Below the pieces are notes generated by a model, which saw only the letters and a program-made list of their open reading frames with translations, did no database searches and was not told the origin of the DNA. The position numbers and the translations under genes are program-made. 64,000 bases of DNA from the NCBI RefSeq assembly GCF_020833685.1, contig NZ_JACKZY010000002.1:434001-498000 (forward strand), in the 5' to 3' direction. Of the stretch, positions 7,401 through 16,666 are shown in pieces (position 1 is the stretch's first letter; each line of letters opens with the position of its first letter). This stretch comes from Nitratireductor sp. B36 (GTDB lineage: Bacteria; Pseudomonadota; Alphaproteobacteria; Rhizobiales; Rhizobiaceae).

Positions 7401-9143
7401 ATGGACGCGCAGAACACGATGACTGACATGGAAAGAAACCGAGTACAGGGAGAGAAAGCCGCGCAGGGCCGGAAAGGCATGCCGGACGCTTCGGTCAAGT
7501 ATCAGCCTTATCCGCAGATCGATATTGCTGATCGGACATGGCCTTCGAAGCGCATTGAAAAGGCGCCGATCTGGTGCTCGGTCGACCTGCGCGACGGCAA
7601 TCAGGCATTGATTGACCCGATGGGGCATGAGCGCAAGGCGCGTATGTTCAAACTCCTGCTCGACATGGGCTTCAAGGAGATCGAGATCGGGTTTCCCTCC
7701 GCCTCGCAAACTGATTTCGATTTCGCCCGCTGGTGTATCGAAGAAGGTGGAGTGCCCGATGATGTGTCGCTGCAGGTTCTCGTGCAGTGCCGTCCGGAAT
7801 TGATCACCCGCACCTTCGAAGCGCTGGAGGGCGCGAACCGTCCGATCGTCCACTTCTACAATTCCACCAGCGAATTGCAGCGTCGCGTTGTGTTTGGCAA
7901 GGATGTCGCCGGCATCAAGCAGATCGCCACCGATGCCGCCAAGATGGTGATGGACATGGCCGCCAAGGCAGGTGGTGGCTACCGGTTCCAGTATTCTCCG
8001 GAGAGCTTCACCGGTACAGAGCTCGACGTCGCGCTTGATATCTGCAATGCGGTGATCGAAATCATCAACCCCACTCCGGACAACAAGCTGATCATCAATC
8101 TGCCGTCCACGGTCGAGATGTCCACGCCTAATATCTACGCCGATCAGATCGAATGGATGTGCCGCAATCTCGACCAGCGCGAGAACCTGATTGTCTCGTT
8201 GCATCCGCATAATGATCGCGGAACCGGCATCGCCGCCACCGAGCTTGGCCTGATGGCCGGCGCCGACCGTGTCGAGGGCACGCTGTTCGGAAATGGCGAG
8301 CGGACCGGCAATGTCGATGTCGTCACCCTGGCGCTCAACATGTATACGCAAGGGCTCGACCCGGAGCTGGACTGCACCGACATCAACCGCATGAAGGATG
8401 TCTACGAATACTGCAATCAGCTCGTCATCCCCGAGCGGCATCCTTATGTGGGCGAACTGGTCTACACCGCGTTTTCCGGCTCCCATCAGGATGCGATCAA
8501 CAAGGGCATGAAGGCTATCAAGACGGCGAACAAGCCGCTCTGGGAAGTTCCTTATCTGCCGATCGATCCACAGGATGTGGGACGATCCTATGAGGCGATC
8601 ATACGGATCAACTCCCAGTCGGGCAAAGGCGGCATCGCCTATGTCATGCAGGCCGATTACGGGCTTAACCTGCCGCGCAATCTGCAGGTGGAATTCCGCG
8701 AGGACATTCAGGAGATCACCGACCGCGAGGGCAGGGAACTGCCTGCGAAGCAGATCTACGAACGTTTCATGGAACTCTATGTCGACCAACCCGGCGCGCG
8801 CCTCAAATTCGTCGATCACCAGACCTTCCCCGACACCAGCGTTAAAGGTCAGCGCATCGTCGAGGCGACGATCATGGACGGGGGCAGGGAGACGGTGATC
8901 AAGGGCGTGGGCACCGGCCCTGTAGACGGTTTCATCGACGCCCTGTCCAAACATCTGGGCGTCGCGATGTCGGTGGTCGATTATTCGGAGCACTCCATGC
9001 AGCAGGGCTCCAATGCAGCGGCCATCTGCTACATGGAAGTCCAGCATCCCGGCGGCAAGCTTTTCGGTGCGGGCGTCAACACAAACATCGTCACGGCCTC
9101 GCTCGAAGCGGTGGTGTCGGCGGCCAACCGGATCGTGGGGTGA
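7401..9143 (+). CDS. leuA: 2-isopropylmalate synthase
   Basis: A 580-residue enzyme that condenses acetyl-CoA with 2-oxoisovalerate, the first committed step to leucine (EC 2.3.3.13). The catalytic HMGL-like domain shows WCSVDLRDGNQALIDPMG with the metal aspartate, SLHPHNDRGTGIAATELG with the metal histidines, and GTLFGNGERTGNVDVVTLAL. The C-terminal part from about residue 450 is the LeuA dimer/leucine-feedback domain. Length and sequence fit the longer type 2 LeuA. I chose the ATG at 7401, preceded by GGGAG at 7388-7392; a GTG at 7383 would add 6 residues. It follows a leucine leader and overlaps the next gene by 4 bp. Confidence 0.97.
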   Translation: MDAQNTMTDMERNRVQGEKAAQGRKGMPDASVKYQPYPQIDIADRTWPSKRIEKAPIWCSVDLRDGNQALIDPMGHERKARMFKLLLDMGFKEIEIGFPSASQTDFDFARWCIEEGGVPDDVSLQVLVQCRPELITRTFEALEGANRPIVHFYNSTSELQRRVVFGKDVAGIKQIATDAAKMVMDMAAKAGGGYRFQYSPESFTGTELDVALDICNAVIEIINPTPDNKLIINLPSTVEMSTPNIYADQIEWMCRNLDQRENLIVSLHPHNDRGTGIAATELGLMAGADRVEGTLFGNGERTGNVDVVTLALNMYTQGLDPELDCTDINRMKDVYEYCNQLVIPERHPYVGELVYTAFSGSHQDAINKGMKAIKTANKPLWEVPYLPIDPQDVGRSYEAIIRINSQSGKGGIAYVMQADYGLNLPRNLQVEFREDIQEITDREGRELPAKQIYERFMELYVDQPGARLKFVDHQTFPDTSVKGQRIVEATIMDGGRETVIKGVGTGPVDGFIDALSKHLGVAMSVVDYSEHSMQQGSNAAAICYMEVQHPGGKLFGAGVNTNIVTASLEAVVSAANRIVG

Positions 9144-9904
9144 CCGGCACTCTTTTTCGTGAAGACACGGGCGAGGGGGATCCTACCCTCGTCCTGCTGC
9201 ACGGCTTTGCCGGCAGCCACCGTGTCTGGGAGCATGTACGCCGCGCACTTCCCACCGGTCTGCGCATCCTTGCATACGATCTTCCCGGCCATGGCCGCTC
9301 GCTCGATTGCCCGGGTGCAGGCAAGGCGAAGGCCACCGCGCAGGCTGTCATCGATGATCTTGAGGCGCGCGGAATCGGGCGCTTTCATATGGCCGGCCAT
9401 TCCTTCGGCGGTGCCGTCGCAGTCCTTGCCGCCCATCTCGCACCCCATGCCGTTGCTTCCCTGGCGCTGTTCGCGCCGGGCGGCTTCGGGCGGGAGATCG
9501 CCGGCGATCTGATGGTGGCGCGAGCACAAGCCGGCACCGACATCGAAATCGCAGCCGCCATGCAGGGCATGTTCGGGCCACATCGCACCGTTCCTCCTGA
9601 AAGCGTGGCTGAAGCCATCGCACTGAACGCCGTGCGGGGACAGCGCGAGAAGCTTGTCGAGATAGCAGCCCTGATAGTTCGCGATGGCAATCAGGGCGTT
9701 TTTCCAGCCGGTATGCTTGAGAACCTGACGATGCCGGTCCATCTCGCATGGGGGGCGCTGGATTCCGTGTTGCCACCTCGCCAGGCGGCACGCGCGCCTG
9801 GCTCTTTCACTCTTCACCATCTGGAAGGGGCTGGTCACATGCTACCGGAGGAAAGGCCAGAGGCAGTGGCCCGTATCATCGCCCGGAGTATCGGGGCGGT
9901 GTAA
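9140..9904 (+). CDS. Alpha/beta-fold hydrolase
   Basis: A 254-residue alpha/beta hydrolase. It has the oxyanion-hole motif LLHGFAGSHRVWEHV, the nucleophile elbow MAGHSFGGAVAVL (Ser) and the catalytic histidine in HLEGAGHMLPEERPE; LAWGALDSVLPP supplies the probable aspartate. The GTG start overlaps the leuA stop codon as GTGA, so it is translationally coupled to leuA. No leucine-pathway step needs such an enzyme, so its substrate is open; esterase, C-C hydrolase or haloperoxidase-like activity are all possible. Confidence 0.9.
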   Translation: MTGTLFREDTGEGDPTLVLLHGFAGSHRVWEHVRRALPTGLRILAYDLPGHGRSLDCPGAGKAKATAQAVIDDLEARGIGRFHMAGHSFGGAVAVLAAHLAPHAVASLALFAPGGFGREIAGDLMVARAQAGTDIEIAAAMQGMFGPHRTVPPESVAEAIALNAVRGQREKLVEIAALIVRDGNQGVFPAGMLENLTMPVHLAWGALDSVLPPRQAARAPGSFTLHHLEGAGHMLPEERPEAVARIIARSIGAV

Positions 9905-10048
9905 GGTTGGCAAATCCCTCAAAGTCCCCGGTTTTTCACAAATTTACTTTGTAAACGCTGCTTTCTAAAGCGGAACAAAACGTGATGATTTTCTGTTTTA
10001 GCCATGTTAACGATGGGTTAACGCTAAGTTTCATCAGGAGTCCTGCCC

Positions 10049-10660
10049 ATGAGTGAGGCTGGTCAGTCCGCAGCTTCGGTTACCAATGTGCGCAATCTTT
10101 CCGAGGCTATGCGCGAGATGAAAAACGCGGCTGCCGACAGGGCGGATGTGGTCGTCGAGATGCGGGAGGCAAGTCGAACGCGCCTCGAATTGCTGGCTCA
10201 GGAACTTCAGCCGGTTTTCGCTGATGTGCCGGCGGATGATCCCTCTTTCGACTTTGTCATCTCTTCCGGGGAGCAGCCGAGGCTGTGGATCGACGCCGTC
10301 GCTCATGTGGTGATGGGGCGGGACCGCCGCACCTATCGGTTCCTGCGCGACACCCGCCTCGGTCGGGTGGTTCTGGCCGAGAGCACGGAGATCGCGCCGG
10401 TGGCCGATCAGGTCACACGCTACATCGCCGAACGCATGGTCGAACGCCAGCGCGCTGTGGAGGGTGATGTCGAAGTGTTTCGGCGCCCCGAAGCAATTGA
10501 TGAACCCATGGCCGCCGCCACCTCAGAAGGCTCCGCCTGGCGCAGCTTTCTGAGCGGATTGGGCCTTGTGGTTCTGGGTGGCATCGTTGGTGTCGTGGGC
10601 GTCGCCATTGCCATGTGGGATCGGTTTCCGGAACTGGAAACGCTATTGTCCCGTTTCTGA
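10049..10660 (+). CDS. Conserved hypothetical protein with C-terminal membrane anchor
   Basis: A 203-residue protein I cannot assign to a named family. Residues 10-55 are helical and charged (possible coiled coil); residues 60-140 form a mixed region with DRRTYRFLRDTRLGRVVLAE; residues 165-190 are one hydrophobic helix, FLSGLGLVVLGGIVGVVGVA, followed by a short tail. It is therefore probably a cytoplasmic protein tethered to the membrane at its C-terminus. CAGGAG lies 8 nt before the ATG. A small membrane protein follows 57 bp later. Confidence 0.75.
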   Translation: MSEAGQSAASVTNVRNLSEAMREMKNAAADRADVVVEMREASRTRLELLAQELQPVFADVPADDPSFDFVISSGEQPRLWIDAVAHVVMGRDRRTYRFLRDTRLGRVVLAESTEIAPVADQVTRYIAERMVERQRAVEGDVEVFRRPEAIDEPMAAATSEGSAWRSFLSGLGLVVLGGIVGVVGVAIAMWDRFPELETLLSRF

Positions 10661-10717
10661 AGCTTCAAAATTTCGCCTCGTTTTCGGATCAACTTTTGGT
10701 TGAAGGGCCGATAGCGA

Positions 10718-10942
10718 GTGATTGTGATGAAGTTTCTGTTTTTTTGTGCCTTGCTTCTGGTCTCGACCGGTGTCTTCTCTCTGATCGCAGTGGTCATTAT
10801 TGGCAGTTCCGTCGATGCCGCGGGTGTTCTCCACGAGCCGGTCGCCCTGATGGACCTGTGCGTCACGTCTTTGGTGTCGGGGCTCGCTCTTGGGTCGGTT
10901 TGGGCGTTCCTGGTCTTCTACCGGCGCGTACGCCCGTCCTGA
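10718..10942 (+). CDS. Small two-helix membrane protein
   Basis: A 74-residue protein with two hydrophobic segments (about residues 4-28 and 47-68) and a basic end FYRRVRPS. I do not recognise a family. GTG at 10718 has GAAGGG about 10 nt upstream; ATG at 10727 would shorten it by three residues. It follows the membrane-anchored hypothetical protein and ends 6 bp before the convergent metallophosphoesterase gene. Coding is likely but not certain. Confidence 0.55.
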   Translation: MIVMKFLFFCALLLVSTGVFSLIAVVIIGSSVDAAGVLHEPVALMDLCVTSLVSGLALGSVWAFLVFYRRVRPS

Positions 10943-10948
10943 CCGTGC

Positions 10949-11872
10949 TCAGCCAGCCGATGTCTCCCCACTGGTAAGCAGCGCCCCGGAGACCTCACCG
11001 ATGGTGCCGTTTCCATCGGTAACACCGCGCCGGGAGAAGCGGATTTCCCAGGCCCCCGGCGCGCCGTCAATTTCGAAGAGATTGTAGTGGGCCGGCGGTT
11101 TGGCGCTACCATGGGACTGCCCAGCAGCGGCAACACCGACCACCGGCACCGTTTCCTCATTGGGGCCGTCGATGCGATGTACCGTCGGTTTGTGCGTGTG
11201 CCCGTGCAGAACGAGTTCCGCGCCGTGCTTACGGATCAGCTTCTGGAACCGTTTGATGCCGTAGAGCCGCTTGGCTGCGTGGGTCGCCCCACGCACCGGA
11301 GGGTGGTGGATCATAATGACCCGAAAAAGTCCGGCTTTCCCGGTGGCATCAAGCATCTTTGCCAACCGTTTTGCTTGCGCCTTGGAGAAATGCCCGCTCG
11401 CGAGAAAGGGCGCTGTAGCACGTGCCGAGGAAACGCCGATGATGGCCATCTTCTCCCGTACACGAAGATAGGGGAAGCCACCCTTGCCTTTTGGTGCCTT
11501 GCCATCGTCTCCTGTCATGTAGGCAGCCCATGCCTTGCAGCATCGCGCCAGCGCGCCTGGCACATAAGCATCGTGGTTGCCCGGGACCACGGAGATCTTG
11601 TCAGCCGGCCCGAGGCTTTCCAGCCACAGCCGTGCCATCTCGATCTCCTTGTCGAGAGCTAGGTTGACGAGGTCTCCGCTAAGCGCGATGTGGTCGGGTT
11701 CTGCTGCCAGCATGTCGTCGGTAATGCGGTCGATCAGACCATGATCGAGATTGAGCCTGCGGTTGCGGCGCCAGTTGATGTAACCGGTGATACGCTTGGA
11801 AGCGAGCTCCCGATAGCTTATGGCGGGGAGGGGGCCCAAATGGATGTCGGAAAAATGCGCAAGGCGAAACAT
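10949..11872 (-). CDS. Calcineurin-like metallophosphoesterase
   Basis: A 307-residue phosphoesterase (PF00149). All dinuclear-metal motifs are visible: HFSDIHLG (D-x-H), IALSGDLVN (GD), VVPGNHDAY (GNHD), VIMIHHPPV and VLHGHTHKP (GHxH). The start MFRLAHFSDIHLG at 11872 is set by the first motif; longer readings add an implausible histidine-rich leader. Probable substrates are cyclic nucleotides or phosphomonoesters, but the family is broad. It is divergent from a NUDIX gene with 54 bp between the two starts. Confidence 0.9.
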   Translation of the reverse strand: MFRLAHFSDIHLGPLPAISYRELASKRITGYINWRRNRRLNLDHGLIDRITDDMLAAEPDHIALSGDLVNLALDKEIEMARLWLESLGPADKISVVPGNHDAYVPGALARCCKAWAAYMTGDDGKAPKGKGGFPYLRVREKMAIIGVSSARATAPFLASGHFSKAQAKRLAKMLDATGKAGLFRVIMIHHPPVRGATHAAKRLYGIKRFQKLIRKHGAELVLHGHTHKPTVHRIDGPNEETVPVVGVAAAGQSHGSAKPPAHYNLFEIDGAPGAWEIRFSRRGVTDGNGTIGEVSGALLTSGETSAG

Positions 11873-11926
11873 GCTTTCGTGTGTAGAACACCCAAAACGC
11901 CCTGACCACCCCGCAGGATGCTGCAT

Positions 11927-12412
11927 ATGAATGAAACACCTCCTCAGCGCCCTTCCCCGCCGTTCAATGCCCGCCTTTTTCATTTCTGGTTGCGCCTGAG
12001 CCGCCCCATGACGCTCGGCATGCGCGGTGTGGTGTACGATCAGAAAGCTCATGCAGTGCTTCTGGTGCGCCACACCTATGTGAAGGGTTGGCACTTTCCG
12101 GGCGGTGGTGTCGAGCCAGGCGAAAGTACGGAGGCTGCCCTTGCCCGCGAACTGATCGAGGAAGGCAACATCGAGCTTATCGAAAGGCCGGTCCTCAAAT
12201 CACTTCATTTCAATCGCATCGCCAGCAATCGTGACCACGTAGCGGTTTACCTGATCACACGATATCGCCAGACACATCCACATGTGCCCGACCGGGAGAT
12301 TGCAGAGGCGCGCTTCTTTCCGCTCGATGGCCTGCCTGAGGGAACAACTGGGGGCACCCGCCGCCGTATCGCTGAAATATTCGAGAATGCCCCCGTCTCG
12401 GACGAGTGGTAG
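11927..12412 (+). CDS. NUDIX hydrolase with an altered Nudix box
   Basis: A 161-residue NUDIX protein. The box runs GGVEPGESTEAALARELIEE and continues GNIE: the second conserved glycine of the consensus (RE-U-x-EE-x-G-U) is replaced by asparagine. The catalytic glutamates are present, so hydrolysis of a nucleoside diphosphate derivative remains plausible. ATG 11927 is preferred because GCAGGA lies 8-9 nt upstream; ATG 11918 is possible. The VYDQKAHAVLLVRHTYVKGW region is the usual first strand. Confidence 0.85.
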   Translation: MNETPPQRPSPPFNARLFHFWLRLSRPMTLGMRGVVYDQKAHAVLLVRHTYVKGWHFPGGGVEPGESTEAALARELIEEGNIELIERPVLKSLHFNRIASNRDHVAVYLITRYRQTHPHVPDREIAEARFFPLDGLPEGTTGGTRRRIAEIFENAPVSDEW

Positions 12413-12505
12413 AGACGCAATACGGTTTGGTCAGAGAGGGTACTGTCGGTCGGGCCATCCTCCTCCCCATCCGACGTGGCGAGAAGGAGGATTGGCGGCT
12501 GCACC

Positions 12506-13495
12506 TCAGGCAGCCTGCTCCAAACGGTCGCGATTGTGTGGTGCAGTCAGATCGAGCTCCGGTCCCAGTGGTACGACCCCTGTCGGGTTGATCGTGCCGT
12601 GGCTGCCATAATAGTGCGCCTTGATGTGAAGCATGTCGACAGTCTCCGCCACGCCTGGCACCTGGTAGAGTTCTCGCAGGTAATTGGAGAGCTGCGGGTA
12701 GTCGGCGATGCGGCGCAGATTGCATTTGAAATGCCCGACATAGACCGGATCGAAGCGTACGAGAGTCGTAAAGAGCCGCCAGTCGGCCTCCGTCAGGCGG
12801 TTGCCAGCAAGATAACGCTGGCGTGAGAGCCGTTTTTCCACGTCATCAAGAGCTTTGAAGAGTGCCTTGAACGCTTCTTCATAGGCTTCCTGCGTGGTCG
12901 CAAAGCCCGCCTTGTACACGCCGTTGTTGATGTTGTCGTAAACAAGCGTGTTGATGCTGTCGATCTCGCTGCGCAGATCTTCCGGGTAAAGGTCCAGCGT
13001 CGCATCGCCCCACTCGTCAAAGGCATCATTCAACATGCGTATGATTTCCGCCGACTCGTTGGAGACGATCGTCTCGGTCTTTTTGTCCCAAAGCACCGGC
13101 ACGGTCACTCTGCCCGAATAGGCGGGATCTGCCTTGGTATAAATCTGGTGCAGAAAGTCGAACCCATAAAGATCGTCGCCGGTGGCGCCGTCTTCCTTCA
13201 GGAACGTCCAGCCGTTTTCGCCCATGAAGTGATGGACGACTGACACGGAAATAACGTCCTCCAGCTTTTTCAACTTTCGGAAGATCAGCGTGCGGTGCGC
13301 CCAGGGGCAGGCAAGCGAGACATAGAGATGATAGCGACCGGGCTCGGCCTTGAAGCCACGCTCACGGCCTTCTGCGGGCGTACCGTCCTCGGTGACGAAA
13401 TCCCGGAACTGTGATTTGGACCGCTGAAAGCGGCCGCCTGTTTTTGACGTGTCATACCACTTGTCGTGCCAGACACCTTCTACGAGCAAACCCAT
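12506..13495 (-). CDS. yqjG: Glutathionyl-hydroquinone reductase
   Basis: A 329-residue Xi-class GST (ECM4/YqjG). The catalytic cysteine is in YVSLACPWAHRTLIFRKLK, and the family-specific N-terminal region (DTSKTGGRFQRSKSQFRDFV) and C-terminal YLAGNRLTEADWRLFTTLVR are clear. It reduces glutathionyl-hydroquinones to hydroquinones with a second glutathione, in the cytosol. It is convergent with the NUDIX gene. Assignment is strong at family level; the physiological quinone is not known. Confidence 0.94.
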   Translation of the reverse strand: MGLLVEGVWHDKWYDTSKTGGRFQRSKSQFRDFVTEDGTPAEGRERGFKAEPGRYHLYVSLACPWAHRTLIFRKLKKLEDVISVSVVHHFMGENGWTFLKEDGATGDDLYGFDFLHQIYTKADPAYSGRVTVPVLWDKKTETIVSNESAEIIRMLNDAFDEWGDATLDLYPEDLRSEIDSINTLVYDNINNGVYKAGFATTQEAYEEAFKALFKALDDVEKRLSRQRYLAGNRLTEADWRLFTTLVRFDPVYVGHFKCNLRRIADYPQLSNYLRELYQVPGVAETVDMLHIKAHYYGSHGTINPTGVVPLGPELDLTAPHNRDRLEQAA

Positions 13496-13769
13496 TCAAA
13501 TCTCCTCTGTTTCGATGGATGTAGGGCATTGGTCGACCGATCCCAACCGTTGGGAGCGTAAACGCTGCGTCAACAAATTCCGTTCAGTGGCAAAGTTGCA
13601 GTGGACGAGGCGGAAAAATGCTGGTAGCGGGAATTCCCTTCAGCGAGGAAAATGCACGGCAATGATCCGGTTTCTGGTGGAGCGACGACGAAAGGACTGA
13701 AGGCCCCTGGCATGGGGCAGGCGCGCCTGCGGCCGCCTCCACCTTTCGAGACCACCGGAATAACTGCTC

Positions 13770-14279
13770 ATGTCTTCTGCTGACATTCACTACCTGCCGG
13801 AAGAGCCGGCACACGACGCTGAAATCGAACTCATCAACGAAGAAGCCTTCGGCCCTGGCCGTTTTACGCGTGCTGCCTACAAGATTCGCGAAGGCGGGCC
13901 GCATGATCGCTCACTGTCCTTCGTGGCCGTTCATCAAAACCACGTCATTGCCTCGGTCCGCATGACATGGATCGCAGCCGGCGAGGGGCGGGCGCTCCTG
14001 CTCGGCCCGCTTGCGGTGCGGCCCGCCTTCAAGAGCATAGGCATAGGCCGCAAGCTTGTAGCCATCGCCGTCGAGGCTGCGCGCGAAGCTGGCGCCGGCT
14101 CTGTCGTTCTGGTTGGCGATGCCCCGTACTATGGACCGCTCGGCTTTGAAAAAATTCCCCAAGGTCAGCTTTCCATGCCGCGCCCTGTCGATGCGGAGCG
14201 TCTTCTGGCCGTCGAATTGAAAGAAGGTGCGGTGGCGACGCTGAAAGGTGACGTTACTCACGCTGCACTTTCAAGATAA
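13770..14279 (+). CDS. GNAT-family N-acetyltransferase
   Basis: A 169-residue GNAT acetyltransferase (YhbS-like). Motif A, which binds acetyl-CoA, reads LGPLAVRPAFKSIGIGRKLV; SVVLVGDAPYYGPLGFEK is the usual motif B region. The acceptor cannot be predicted. The gene is preceded by a 274-bp gap with no recognised element and followed by an unusually AT-rich stretch. Cytoplasmic. Confidence 0.88.
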   Translation: MSSADIHYLPEEPAHDAEIELINEEAFGPGRFTRAAYKIREGGPHDRSLSFVAVHQNHVIASVRMTWIAAGEGRALLLGPLAVRPAFKSIGIGRKLVAIAVEAAREAGAGSVVLVGDAPYYGPLGFEKIPQGQLSMPRPVDAERLLAVELKEGAVATLKGDVTHAALSR

Positions 14280-14377
14280 TCTCGACTCCCGGAAATAATT
14301 GTGGAATATAGATTGCCTATCCAAAGGTGATTTATGATTATATTTGTTATTGTAGAAATTTGTACAGAAAAGAATAA

Positions 14378-14584
14378 GTGCGTTATTTCATAATATTTCC
14401 CTTCCTCTCTCTATTTTTGACGGGGTGTGTTTCTCCCGAACCTTACACCGTGGAACCTCGCGGACCGGGAGCGCTGACAGGGAGCGCCACGCCGCCGCCC
14501 TATGTGAAGGGCGGCTTTCCGGGAAAAGGGCGCCTCTGCGAAACACGGAACGGCGCCGGCGAGCCGGTGACCTACAATTGCTGA
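14378..14584 (+). CDS. Small lipoprotein
   Basis: A 68-residue lipoprotein: an N-terminal hydrophobic signal ends in the lipobox LTGC at residues 14-17 (FLSLFLTGC), so processing would give a mature peptide of about 52 residues rich in Pro and Gly and carrying two further cysteines (LCETRN and YNC). Start is GTG. The first 15 codons and the 100 bp before them are far more AT-rich than the surroundings. No family recognised. A hairpin at 14593-14613 follows the stop codon. Confidence 0.65.
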   Translation: MRYFIIFPFLSLFLTGCVSPEPYTVEPRGPGALTGSATPPPYVKGGFPGKGRLCETRNGAGEPVTYNC

Positions 14585-14592
14585 AGTCGGTT

Positions 14593-14613
14593 GGGCGCTG
14601 GCTTTCAGCGCCC
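14593..14613. terminator. Hairpin at convergent gene ends
   Basis: GGGCGCTG (14593-14600), loop GCTTT, CAGCGCCC (14606-14613). It lies between the end of the small lipoprotein and the end of the convergent membrane-protein operon, overlapping the latter's stop codon. There is no good T-run on either side, so it may terminate weakly or only protect the 3' ends. Confidence 0.4.
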
Positions 14614-16665
14614 CTCGCGATACCACATAGCGCCAAAAGCGAAGAGCAACAGCGCCAGTGCCAGAAGCCCGGTGAACACAGGAACCCGGCGCACGGCTTT
14701 CAGAATACTGTCGTCAGTGGTTCTGAATCCGATCCAGTCATTGCCCGATGCGCTGCCGGTGCGGCGCACGGGTACGATATTGGGCAGGTCGCTATCGGCA
14801 ATTCTGCGCACCGAGCCGCCTGTCGCATCGGCGGCCGGTGCAAGCTTTTCCTCTGTGGAGATCATGTCGCCGAATTCCGGCGCGTTCACCGGCCCCACAT
14901 GGGCAAGTGTCGTCAGGTCACCATTGGCGATGCTGTAAATGCCTATTTCATTCGTCTCCAGGCTTGTGGAGAAGCGGCCGGGTCCGGCGGGGCCAAGATC
15001 GGTCGATAGCGTGTTTCCCGAAGGGGTGGTGATCTCGGCCTGCGGCGCGCTTTCTTCCATTGTCTGGCGTGTGATCTCGAGCCGCATGCCGCGGCCCGCC
15101 GCCGAAAGGCGCTCTTCCTCGAGCTCCGGCTCCTTCATCAGCCAGTGGGCGATGCGACGATAGAGAGCCACATGCGGGCCGCCACCCTCGAAACCGCGGG
15201 CCCACAGCCAGCCCTGATCGGAGAGGAACATGCCGACACGACCCTCGCCCTTGCGGTTCAGAATGAGAAGCGGCTGCTCGTTGGCCCCCTGCATGACCAC
15301 CTGACCGTCTGGCCGGTCGATGCCGATCAGGCGGAACCAGCGGCTCCATGCCGGAGGCTCGGAGCCTGCTCCTTCAAGGCCGCGCGTCACGGGGTGGCGT
15401 TCGCCGGTCTCTGTCAGGCGCGGATAAAAACCCTGTTCCACCACATCGCCCGTCGGCAGGCCGGGCAGGGCAGCGATCAGTGGCGTGCGGGCGATGGACT
15501 GGTTGCCGGCGAATTCCGGCCCCGCCGCGATCAGCAGCGCACCGCCATTTTCCACATACTCTGCGATATAGTCGTAGTAGAGGATAGGCAGCACATCGCG
15601 GTGCTGGTAGCGGTCGAAGATGATCAGGTCGAAATCGTCGATCTTTTCGACAAAGAGTTCGCGCGTCGGAAAGGCAATCAGCGAAAGCTCGTTTATCGGC
15701 GTCCCGTCCTGCTTTTCCGGCGGGCGCAGAATGGTGAAGTGAACGAGATCTACCGAAGCATCGGATTTCAGCAGGTTCCGCCAGGTGCGCTCGCCCGAAT
15801 GCGGTTCACCTGAAACCAACAGAACGCGCAGGTTTTCGCGGATGCCGTCGACCAGCGCGACCGCGCGGTTGTTCACGTCCGTCAGTTCGCCCTCAACCGG
15901 GTCAATCGCCAGTTCGATGATGTTGCGTCCGGCATTCGGCACATCGATTTCGAGCAGTGTTTCCCGGCCGATCAGCGCCTCTTCGATGAAGAGCTCCTCG
16001 CCATTGATGATCACGCGCACATCCACAGGGCCGCGCTGGTTGCCTGTGGCGACCACGCGATAGGTCATTTCCAGGGGCTTGCCCACTATGCCGAAACGTG
16101 GTGCGCGCTCGAAACGTATGCGGCGGTCCATCTCGTCGGCCTTGCCGGTGATCAGGCCATGGATCGGCGCGCCAATGCCTGCAGCATTTTCAGGGACGTC
16201 GTGCACCTGACCGTCGGTGATCAGCACGGCCCCGCCCACGCGGGACGGCGGTACATCGCGCAGGGCACCATCGAGCGCCTCGAAAAGGTGTGTCTGGGCA
16301 TTTTCAGTTGCCGAAGAAGACCGGCCAGTGCGCACCACGCGGGTTTCGAATTCCTTGAAACGGGCAAGCCTCGCTTCCAATTCGGCGGCGGCTTCGTCGG
16401 TCGTCTCGCTGCGTCCGTCGATCGTGGTCTGGCTCTGGCTTTCGTCGACCACAAGGGCGACCACGCTTTGAAGCGGCTCGCGCTCTTCATCGAGAAGCAC
16501 CGGATTGGCCAATGCCGCGGCCAATGCGGCCAGCGCAGCCAGCCTAAGCCACGCGCCGCGTTGCCGCGTCCAAAGTCCGAGGAGCGCCAGAAGCGCAACG
16601 GGGATGAGCAGCGCTGCCAGAACAGGCCAGGAAAAGAAGGGTTCGAAACTGAGCGACCAGTTCAT
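14605..16665 (-). CDS. Large membrane protein with VWA-like and GATase-like domains (MoxR operon gene 4)
   Basis: A 686-residue protein, probably periplasmic between membrane anchors: two hydrophobic helices at the N-terminus (about residues 10-55) and one at the C-terminus ([20 protein letters not shown]). After the anchors comes VVALVVDESQSQT, which retains a D-x-S-x-S metal-ion-dependent adhesion site of a VWA domain. Around residues 370-420 the segment YVENGGALLIAAGPEF resembles the class I glutamine amidotransferase-like fold often seen in these proteins, without an obvious catalytic cysteine. The start lies 1 bp after the preceding stop codon. Fourth gene of the MoxR-DUF58-DUF4159 operon. 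Confidence 0.8.
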   Translation of the reverse strand: MNWSLSFEPFFSWPVLAALLIPVALLALLGLWTRQRGAWLRLAALAALAAALANPVLLDEEREPLQSVVALVVDESQSQTTIDGRSETTDEAAAELEARLARFKEFETRVVRTGRSSSATENAQTHLFEALDGALRDVPPSRVGGAVLITDGQVHDVPENAAGIGAPIHGLITGKADEMDRRIRFERAPRFGIVGKPLEMTYRVVATGNQRGPVDVRVIINGEELFIEEALIGRETLLEIDVPNAGRNIIELAIDPVEGELTDVNNRAVALVDGIRENLRVLLVSGEPHSGERTWRNLLKSDASVDLVHFTILRPPEKQDGTPINELSLIAFPTRELFVEKIDDFDLIIFDRYQHRDVLPILYYDYIAEYVENGGALLIAAGPEFAGNQSIARTPLIAALPGLPTGDVVEQGFYPRLTETGERHPVTRGLEGAGSEPPAWSRWFRLIGIDRPDGQVVMQGANEQPLLILNRKGEGRVGMFLSDQGWLWARGFEGGGPHVALYRRIAHWLMKEPELEEERLSAAGRGMRLEITRQTMEESAPQAEITTPSGNTLSTDLGPAGPGRFSTSLETNEIGIYSIANGDLTTLAHVGPVNAPEFGDMISTEEKLAPAADATGGSVRRIADSDLPNIVPVRRTGSASGNDWIGFRTTDDSILKAVRRVPVFTGLLALALLLFAFGAMWYREGR

Positions 16666-16666
16666 C

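Noticed and set aside
7338-9047. Open frame of about 570 codons on the minus strand opposite leuA
   Set aside because: It mirrors leuA codons in a high-GC gene, has no start-proximal ribosome binding site and no family resemblance; an antisense shadow.
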